From Candidatus Poseidoniaceae archaeon (GTDB lineage: Archaea; Thermoplasmatota; Poseidoniia; Poseidoniales; Poseidoniaceae), in NCBI GenBank assembly GCA_013330925.1, contig DUHJ01000140.1, forward strand, positions 1 through 8,006: a DNA stretch of 8,006 bases, in the 5' to 3' direction. Numbering within the stretch: the stretch's first letter is position 1; the number at the start of each line of letters is the position of its first letter. Position numbers and translations under genes: made by a program. Below, in pieces: positions 1 through 4,777 of the stretch. The notes beneath the pieces are model-generated. The model was not told the DNA's origin and did no database searches. It saw only the letters and a program-made list of their open reading frames with translations.

Positions 1-198
1 AAGGAAGGACATCTCCTGTCCATTTGCCGCGATGAACAGGTACGCAAACCATGCAGGGAGCACCGCGACAACCACGGAGGTTTCGAAACCGGACTTGGCC
101 CAGTCGTACATCATGTAGCCGCGCTGAGCACGGGTACGCTCCTCGTCGGTCATCGTAGCCGCTGTGGCTCCCGAGGGTGGGGCATCCATGCTTCGCAT
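1..198 (-). CDS. UMF1-family MFS permease, N-terminal fragment
   Basis: The leftward reading frame is open from about 198 to the window edge, so only the N-terminal 66 or so residues are present and the rest lies off the left side. After a short polar leader comes a basic/acidic stretch (TDEERTRAQRG), then MMYDWAKSGFETSVV and a hydrophobic segment VVVAVLPAWFAYLFIAA. The pattern Y-D-W-A-x-S-x-F/Y-x-T-x-V followed by LPxxF is the hallmark start of the UMF1 (Atg22-like) branch of the major facilitator superfamily, membrane permeases of mostly unknown substrate. Three in-frame ATGs could be the start: 198, 189 or 153. I prefer 198 because an A-rich box (gaaaaca on this strand, near 221-227) lies about 26 bases before it, as in leaderless archaeal genes, but 189 is nearly as good. 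The gene is divergent from the patatin gene. Family assignment rests on the first helix only. Confidence 0.7.
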   Translation of the reverse strand, partial: MRSMDAPPSGATAATMTDEERTRAQRGYMMYDWAKSGFETSVVVAVLPAWFAYLFIAANGQEMSFL

Positions 199-280
199 CC
201 GGTCCCCGAGGTGATGACTGTTTTCCCGTTCCTGCGCAATGGGCCGCGAAGGCCGGGCCAATGAAGCAAGCCGGAACCAC

Positions 281-290
281 CTTTTAGATG
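281..290 (+). promoter_or_regulatory. TATA-like box ahead of the patatin gene
   Basis: The sequence CTTTTAGATG is the most AT-rich stretch in the local GC-rich background, and its centre lies about 26 bases before the ATG at 311. That spacing fits an archaeal TATA box driving a leaderless transcript that starts at or next to the start codon. A small inverted repeat, GTGTA-att-TACAC (297-309), sits between the box and the ATG and could be an operator or chance. No Shine-Dalgarno sequence precedes the ATG, which agrees with leaderless initiation. The call is an inference from position and composition. Confidence 0.4.
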
Positions 291-310
291 GATGGTGTGT
301 AATTTACACC

Positions 311-1144
311 ATGCGCGCGCTGCTCGTTGAGGGAGGGGGCGTCCGGGCCGCGTTTGCGGCCGGCGTTCTCGATGCCTTGATGGAAAGCGACGAGCGCTTT
401 GACATGGTTGCAGGCACGTCCGCAGGGGCCCTTTTGGCTGCGGCTTACCTTGCCGATCAGAGAGGCCGATCGCTGCGGGTGCTTCGTCACCCCGACTGCC
501 GCGCTGCCTTCGGTCGAATCAGCGATTTCCTCCGTGGAGGCGATTTGGTGGACCTTGAATTGCTGCATGAAGCGGCGGACCGTTTGGAGCCGCTGGACGG
601 AACTGCGGTGCTTGCCCACCCGGCGCGGTTTTTGCTGACCGTCACAGACGTCGAAACGGGCACAGGCCACCTGATTGAACCGACGGAAGAGGACCTTGTC
701 GCGGCCCTCAAGGCGACCTCGGCTTTGCCCATCGCGGTGCGCTCACCCGTCGAGGTCGCCGGCCTGAAGTGCCTCGACGGCGGCATTGCCATTCCAATTC
801 CTGTGCAACAGGTCATCGACATGGGTGCGACCGAACTTGTGGTCGTCCGGACACGTCGGGCAGGGTACCGCAACAACGGTCGATCAGGGCGGTTGGCGGC
901 CCCGTGGTTTGAACGAAAACAGCCTTCGCTCGCTGGCGCCCTTCGAAGCCGCGGTGAGGTCTACAACGCGATGCTGGACGTGCTTGATGACCCTCCCGAA
1001 GGCGTTTCAATTCAACAAATTCGTCCACGACGTACCCCCGCTTGCCGTCGCACTGGCGGCTCAGACGTGGACATCGTTCGGGATCACCTCATGGGCATGG
1101 ACGCAGGGCAAACCTGGCGTTCAGAACAACGGCTGGCCGAGTGA
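311..1144 (+). CDS. YjjU-like patatin family phospholipase
   Basis: A 277-residue serine acyl hydrolase expected to release fatty acids from membrane or storage lipids, probably at the cytoplasmic face; no signal peptide or membrane helix is visible. It shows the patatin signature in order: oxyanion-hole loop VEGGGVR (residues 6-12), nucleophile elbow G35-T-S37-A-G39, and the catalytic Asp in D156-G-G. Ser37 and Asp156 form the dyad. The YjjU subgroup is indicated by RGGDLVDL (75-82), a GY motif after the last beta strand (185-186), an R-x-x-x-YN helix (214-219) and a final I-x-P...R-x-x-x-x-x-D block. The frame is open back to 239, but the 24 extra residues have no patatin character, whereas the ATG at 311 opens straight into the first beta strand and has a TATA-like box at the right distance. 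The true lipid substrate cannot be read from sequence. It is divergent from the UMF1 permease and 82 bases ahead of the exporter on the same strand. Confidence 0.9.
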   Translation: MRALLVEGGGVRAAFAAGVLDALMESDERFDMVAGTSAGALLAAAYLADQRGRSLRVLRHPDCRAAFGRISDFLRGGDLVDLELLHEAADRLEPLDGTAVLAHPARFLLTVTDVETGTGHLIEPTEEDLVAALKATSALPIAVRSPVEVAGLKCLDGGIAIPIPVQQVIDMGATELVVVRTRRAGYRNNGRSGRLAAPWFERKQPSLAGALRSRGEVYNAMLDVLDDPPEGVSIQQIRPRRTPACRRTGGSDVDIVRDHLMGMDAGQTWRSEQRLAE

Positions 1145-1178
1145 AGCGGGGACCGGTGTGCAAAGCACCTGCTTCTTT
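1143..1178 (+). terminator. Possible hairpin terminator after the patatin gene
   Basis: GAAGCGGG (1143-1150) can pair with CCTGCTTC (1168-1175) in an 8-pair stem containing one G-T wobble, with a 17-base loop, followed by TTT. The stem overlaps the patatin stop codon. An alternative small stem, GGTG/CACC, lies inside the loop. The T-run is short and the loop long, so termination is plausible but unproven. If it works, it separates the patatin transcript from the exporter downstream. Confidence 0.3.
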
Positions 1179-1196
1179 CGACCATCGCATACCGGA

Positions 1197-1206
1197 ATCA
1201 AATACT
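1197..1206 (+). promoter_or_regulatory. TATA-like box ahead of the MFS exporter
   Basis: ATCAAATACT is the AT-richest stretch of the 82-base gap between the patatin and exporter genes. It is centred about 26 bases before the ATG at 1227, matching archaeal TATA-to-start spacing for a leaderless transcript. It supports 1227 over the in-frame ATG at 1209, and it suggests the exporter has its own promoter instead of relying on read-through from the patatin gene. Inference from position and composition only. Confidence 0.35.
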
Positions 1207-1226
1207 GCATGGGGAGATGGGGGAGT

Positions 1227-2780
1227 ATGGAGGGTCACTACGGCTCCCATGAGGGGCATCCTCGCCGTTGGTTCATCCTCGCCGTCATGGGCATGAGCCT
1301 CATCGTCGTGATGCTCAACAACGTCACCCTCAACGTGGCCTTGCCTGAACTCTCCAAGGACTTGGGGGCCGACAACACCGAATTGCAGTGGATTTTGGAC
1401 GCTTACGCGTTGGTCTTTGGTGGCACGCTGCTCTTGATGGGCGCCATTGGCGACCGGTACGGACGTCGCTCCACCCTCCAGTTTGGCCTCATCGTCATGG
1501 GCGCCTTTTCCGCGTGGGTCGCGCTCGCTCAAAACGTCACCACGAACGAGGTCATCGCGGCGCGGGCCTTCATGGGATTGGGCGCGGCCTTCGTGATGCC
1601 CGCCACCCTTTCCATTGTGGTCACCTCTTTCCCAAGGACGGAACGGCCGAGGGCCATCGGTATCTGGGCGGCCATGGCAGGCATCGGTGCGCCAATCGGC
1701 CTGTTTGTCGGCGGCTGGGCGGTTCAGTACGTCGACTGGCAGGCCGTGTTCATGATCAACGTCCCGATCGCCATCGTCTGCATCGCGTTGACCTGGGCCC
1801 TCGTGCCGCAATCGAGGGACGAGCAACAGACGCCGTTGGACCCGATTGGTGGCGTGCTCTCCATGGTGGGTTTGGGTGCGTTCCTGTACACCATCATCGA
1901 AGCGCCGAATCATGGGTGGACCTCCCTCGAAACCTTCGGCGGCGCTGCGTTGTCGGTCCTCTTCCTTGGGTTGTTTTGGACGTGGGAGCGCCAACGCGAG
2001 CATCCTATGCTCCCCATGTCGTTCTTTCGAGAACCTGGCTTTGTGACGGGGCTCTTGGCGGTCACCCTGGCCTACTACGTGATGTTCTCGTTCATGTTCA
2101 CCCAAATGCTGCATTTCCAACTTGTCCGAGGACATGAAGCCCTTGACGCCGCCGTTCGCTTCCTGCCCTTGCCACTCGGATTGATGCCCGCAGCGGGCAA
2201 CAGCGACCGCCTCGTGGCTTTGTTCGGTCGAGCAAAGGTGGTCGGAAGCGGCCTGATGCTGGTCACCCTTGGGATGGTGATGTTTGGGAGCGTGGTGGAC
2301 GTGAACACCGACTACTGGGTCCTTGGCCTGGTCTTCTTTGTGCTCGGCCTGGGGATGGGTTTGACGATGGCCCCTTCGACAGGATTGGTCATGGAATCTG
2401 TGCCGGACGACAAAGCCGGCGTGGGGAGTGCAACCAACGATTCCAGCCGCGAAATCGGTGGGGCACTTGGCATCGCCATTGGAGGCTCCGTCCTCAACGA
2501 ATTTTACCAACAGTCCTTCCAGATGCCCGAGGGAATTGATGCATCGACGTTGGCTGCAGACCCAACAACCTCCTTTCCGGCTGCGGTTCGGTTGGGCGGC
2601 GAACTCCTTGCGCAAGGCCAGCCGGTTGGTGCTGCACTGATCGAAGCAGCAAACGAGGCCTTCGTGTTCGGAATGACGACGTCCGCATCCGCTTCCGCCG
2701 TGATCTCCTTGATTGCTGCGGTCATCGTGTTCCGTTTCATGCCCCGAGCAACTTTCGGGGAAGAACCGCACGAAGGGTGA
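1227..2780 (+). CDS. DHA2-family (EmrB/QacA-like) 14-helix MFS exporter
   Basis: A 517-residue polytopic membrane protein of the proton-coupled drug:H+ antiporter-2 family, predicted to export drugs or other amphiphilic small molecules. I count about 14 hydrophobic segments, at roughly 15-38, 54-72, 83-102, 108-131, 142-164, 172-193, 205-224, 237-253, 273-293, 306-326, 337-357, 364-389, 406-424 and 479-503. Diagnostic motifs are NVALPELSKDL and QWILDAYALVFGG (36-66), motif A GAIGDRYGRR (72-81), an antiporter motif C-like GIGAPIGLFVGG (152-163), and the VPDDKAGVGSATND...GGALG block (392-414) typical of DHA2 helix 13. The loop between helices 13 and 14 (about 425-478) is long, as usual for the family. 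ATG 1227 is preferred; an in-frame ATG at 1209 would add MGRWGS. No regulator or HlyD/EmrA-like periplasmic partner lies beside it, so it probably works alone. The substrate is unknown. Confidence 0.92.
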   Translation: MEGHYGSHEGHPRRWFILAVMGMSLIVVMLNNVTLNVALPELSKDLGADNTELQWILDAYALVFGGTLLLMGAIGDRYGRRSTLQFGLIVMGAFSAWVALAQNVTTNEVIAARAFMGLGAAFVMPATLSIVVTSFPRTERPRAIGIWAAMAGIGAPIGLFVGGWAVQYVDWQAVFMINVPIAIVCIALTWALVPQSRDEQQTPLDPIGGVLSMVGLGAFLYTIIEAPNHGWTSLETFGGAALSVLFLGLFWTWERQREHPMLPMSFFREPGFVTGLLAVTLAYYVMFSFMFTQMLHFQLVRGHEALDAAVRFLPLPLGLMPAAGNSDRLVALFGRAKVVGSGLMLVTLGMVMFGSVVDVNTDYWVLGLVFFVLGLGMGLTMAPSTGLVMESVPDDKAGVGSATNDSSREIGGALGIAIGGSVLNEFYQQSFQMPEGIDASTLAADPTTSFPAAVRLGGELLAQGQPVGAALIEAANEAFVFGMTTSASASAVISLIAAVIVFRFMPRATFGEEPHEG

Positions 2781-2783
2781 GCC

Positions 2784-3236
2784 TCAGAGCACGTCCTTTG
2801 GCGAAATCGCAGGCTTGAACCGCGTAATGGCGCCGTCGTTGTCGATGAGGAATTTCTCAAAATTCCACCTGACGTCCCCGCTGTGCCCTTCTGCGTCGCT
2901 CACGGCCGTCAAGACGGAGTAAATCGGGTGACGGGCCGTTCCGTTGACGTCAACCTTTGCCGAAAGGGGGAAGGTCACACCGTAGCGCTCTTCGGTGAAC
3001 GCACAGATTTCTTCGTGGGTCCCTGGCTCTTGTCCGGCAAATTGGTTGCAAGGCAGGCCAACGACCGTGAGGTCGTCGTTGGCCTCGTGGAGGCGCTGAA
3101 GGTCGGAATACTGCCGGGTGAGGCCACAGGCGCTGGCCACGTTCACGACCAAGACGCGTCCCCCGGCCGCCAAGGTGCGAAGGTTGGTGGTTGAGCCGTC
3201 GATCATTTCGAGGTCAAGGTCCAGGACGTCGCCCAT
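2784..3236 (-). CDS. Glutathione peroxidase-family thiol peroxidase (Cys type)
   Basis: A 150-residue cytosolic peroxidase of the thioredoxin fold that reduces hydrogen peroxide or lipid hydroperoxides with thiols. The catalytic set is complete: peroxidatic C37 in NVASACGLT, Q69 in NQFAGQEPG, and W124-N125 in WNFEKFL. C37 is a TGC/TGT-type cysteine, not selenocysteine. C63 (LPCNQF) is also conserved in the family. The usual resolving cysteine, fourth after EEI in thioredoxin-dependent members, is replaced by T81, while a cysteine appears at C78, directly after EEI. The frame is open back to 3353, but that extension is not Gpx-like. Starts at 3236 (MGDVLDLDLEMIDG) or 3260 (adding MVLPFAHI) fit the family, and 3236 aligns best. 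In an archaeal setting the electron donor would more likely be thioredoxin than glutathione. It ends 3 bases from the exporter stop, tail to tail, and is divergent from the cyclophilin gene. Confidence 0.9.
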   Translation of the reverse strand: MGDVLDLDLEMIDGSTTNLRTLAAGGRVLVVNVASACGLTRQYSDLQRLHEANDDLTVVGLPCNQFAGQEPGTHEEICAFTEERYGVTFPLSAKVDVNGTARHPIYSVLTAVSDAEGHSGDVRWNFEKFLIDNDGAITRFKPAISPKDVL

Positions 3237-3286
3237 GATATGTGCAAAAGGAAGCACCATTTGAACCACTGTCCCCCGCGCACGAA

Positions 3287-3306
3287 GCCTCAAAGGAGGC
3301 CCCTTT
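3287..3306. promoter_or_regulatory. Overlapping dyad repeats in the Gpx/cyclophilin divergent region
   Basis: Two overlapping inverted repeats lie in the 82-base region between the divergent Gpx and cyclophilin starts: GCCTC-aaag-GAGGC (3287-3300), and AAAGG-aggcc-CCTTT (3292-3306), a 15-base near-palindrome with one mismatched pair. A dyad placed between two divergent stress-type genes would suit a shared operator, but it could also be chance in GC-rich DNA. The AAAGGAGG inside it resembles a Shine-Dalgarno sequence but is about 19 bases from the ATG at 3319, too far to act as one. No convincing TATA box was found for either gene here. Confidence 0.25.
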
Positions 3307-3318
3307 CGTCCGTGGGGC

Positions 3319-3801
3319 ATGCAAGTCCGCATGGAGACCAGCGCCGGTGACATTCTTCTGACCCTTTACCACGGCAACGCGCCCGACACGGTCGCGAATT
3401 TCGTGAAGCTCGTCGGCGACGGGTACTACGACGGGTTGCACTTCCACCGCGTCATTGCGGACTTCATGCTCCAAGGCGGCTGCCCGCACTCGAAGGATCC
3501 AATGTCCCGCCGTGCAGGCACCGGTGGCCCCGGCTGGCAAATCCCTTGCGAACCCTCCGCTCTGGCCCTCAAGCACGATCGCCCTGGCATCCTGTCGATG
3601 GCCAACGCTGGCCGCGACACCGGAGGATCGCAGTTCTTCATCACCACCGTGGCCACGCCGTGGCTCAACGGAAACCACGCCGTCTTCGGCGAGGTCAGCG
3701 AGGGCATGGACGTCGTCAAGGCCATCGAAGCCTGCCAGAAGATGCCTGGCGACCGACCAAGTACCCCGCAGAAGATCGTGCGTTGCACCCTCATCGAGTG
3801 A
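3319..3801 (+). CDS. Cyclophilin-type peptidyl-prolyl cis-trans isomerase
   Basis: A 160-residue single-domain cyclophilin that speeds cis-trans isomerisation of peptide bonds before proline and so helps protein folding; with no signal peptide it should be cytosolic. It begins at once with the family's first strand ([17 protein letters not shown]), which fixes the start at 3319. Active-site residues are all visible: R44 in FHRVI, F49-M50 and Q52 in DFMLQGG, Q105 and the FF of GGSQFFIT, W115 in TPWLNG, and H120 in NHAVFG. The stretch [19 protein letters not shown] (54-72) is a roughly ten-residue enlargement compared with the short GGDPTGTGTGG loop of bacterial PpiB proteins and brings in C55; other cysteines are C77, C139 and C156. 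The isoaspartyl peptidase starts 9 bases after the stop, so the two are probably co-transcribed. Confidence 0.93.
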   Translation: MQVRMETSAGDILLTLYHGNAPDTVANFVKLVGDGYYDGLHFHRVIADFMLQGGCPHSKDPMSRRAGTGGPGWQIPCEPSALALKHDRPGILSMANAGRDTGGSQFFITTVATPWLNGNHAVFGEVSEGMDVVKAIEACQKMPGDRPSTPQKIVRCTLIE

Positions 3802-3810
3802 GGCGGTTTC

Positions 3811-4764
3811 GTGCCCATCCTCGCGCTGCACGGCGGCGCGGGAGGCGACGGGCCTTGGCGTGGCATGACGCCGATGGACCCACAGCGCATCGCTTGCATG
3901 GAAGCCGTGCTGCATGACCTTGGACCACGGCTGGAGGCGGGCGAACTCGATGCATTGACGGCCGTCCGTTTGGCCGTTGAGGCCCTTGAGGACGAACCTG
4001 GATTCAACGCCGGCGTAGGTTCCGTGCTCGACGCGGACGGTCGGGTGTCCATGGACGCCTCCATCATGCGGGGGCAGGACGGGGCTGCGGGTTCGGTCGT
4101 TGGCGTGACCAACCTTCGCCACCCAATTCAGGCTGCACATGGTCTCCTCCAACAGGGGTGGCCGGCCATGATGGCAGGACCCGGCGCTGAAGCATGGGCC
4201 CACGGTGTCGGAATCGAAAGCGTGGACCCGGACTCGTTGATCACAGACCTTCGAACGGCTCAGTGGAAAAAATGGCGGGACGCTCGCCTGCGCCCGGGAG
4301 CCACCGACGAGGACGATGCAGCCTTGGACCATGACCTCGGAGAGGAAGTGGACGGGCCGGGTACCGTCGGAGCCGTGGCGCTGGATGCGCACGGCCATCT
4401 GGCCGCGGCGACCTCCACTGGGGGCATGACGGGCAAACCACCGGGCCGTGTTGGAGACACGCCGGTCATCGGTGCGGGCACGTGGGCCGATAAGCGCGTT
4501 GCGGTGTCATGCACCGGCGTGGGCGAAGCGTACCTGTGTGCCTGCGCCGCTCACGAGGTGGGCGTTGGCATGCGCCAGGTTGAAGCCGACCTTGCCGAAG
4601 TGTGCGATCACGTCCTCGACCTGGTCGAGCCCTTGGGAGGCCGTGGTGGCCTCATCGCGGTCAGCGCCGATGGACAGGTCGCGTTGCCCTTCCGAGTGAC
4701 GCTCATGTACCGCGGGTTGTGGCGCCATGGCGCCATCACCACCGGCATCGGACCCGATCGGTAA
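3811..4764 (+). CDS. Isoaspartyl peptidase / plant-type L-asparaginase (Ntn hydrolase)
   Basis: A 317-residue T2-family N-terminal nucleophile hydrolase that cleaves isoaspartyl dipeptides from damaged proteins and often L-asparagine as well. Family landmarks are ALHGGAGG (5-12), NAGVGSVLDADG...MDASIMRG (66-88) and NLRHPIQAA (101-109). The autoprocessing site precedes Thr185 in GPG-TVGAVALD. Further on are TSTGGMTGKPPGRVGD (201-216), with substrate-binding R213 and D216, the CTGVGEAYL turn (234-242) and a C-terminal PFRVTLMYRG (293-302). Self-cleavage before Thr185 would give an alpha chain of 184 and a beta chain of 133 residues. The residue before the nucleophile is Gly, as in many active members, but the more usual His at the second position before is Pro here. 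The start is GTG at 3811, preceded by GAGGCGG, a plausible ribosome site, and 9 bases after the cyclophilin stop, suggesting an operon and perhaps translational coupling. No signal peptide, so a cytosolic role in peptide turnover is likely. Confidence 0.93.
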   Translation: MPILALHGGAGGDGPWRGMTPMDPQRIACMEAVLHDLGPRLEAGELDALTAVRLAVEALEDEPGFNAGVGSVLDADGRVSMDASIMRGQDGAAGSVVGVTNLRHPIQAAHGLLQQGWPAMMAGPGAEAWAHGVGIESVDPDSLITDLRTAQWKKWRDARLRPGATDEDDAALDHDLGEEVDGPGTVGAVALDAHGHLAAATSTGGMTGKPPGRVGDTPVIGAGTWADKRVAVSCTGVGEAYLCACAAHEVGVGMRQVEADLAEVCDHVLDLVEPLGGRGGLIAVSADGQVALPFRVTLMYRGLWRHGAITTGIGPDR

Positions 4765-4777
4765 CACCGCTCTGGGC

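Noticed and set aside
239..310. 24-residue N-terminal extension of the patatin from the ATG at 239
   Set aside because: The extra residues do not resemble a patatin, signal peptide or membrane helix, and they would cover the TATA-like box at 281-290.
1089..2771. 560-codon leftward open frame opposite the exporter gene
   Set aside because: Its product is rich in His, Gln, Arg and Gly with no domain-like pattern, and it lies fully opposite a convincing 14-helix exporter. GC-rich codon bias leaves such antisense frames open.
3124..3132. Selenocysteine at the peroxidase active site
   Set aside because: The catalytic position is read as an ordinary cysteine codon in an uninterrupted frame; no in-frame TGA is present.
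3237..3353. Upstream start of the peroxidase at 3353
   Set aside because: It would overlap the start of the divergent cyclophilin gene and add an Arg-rich stretch unlike any Gpx leader. Starts at 3236 or 3260 fit the family.
3214..4398. 394-codon leftward open frame across the cyclophilin and peptidase genes
   Set aside because: It lies opposite two clearly recognised enzymes and shows no recognisable motifs of its own.
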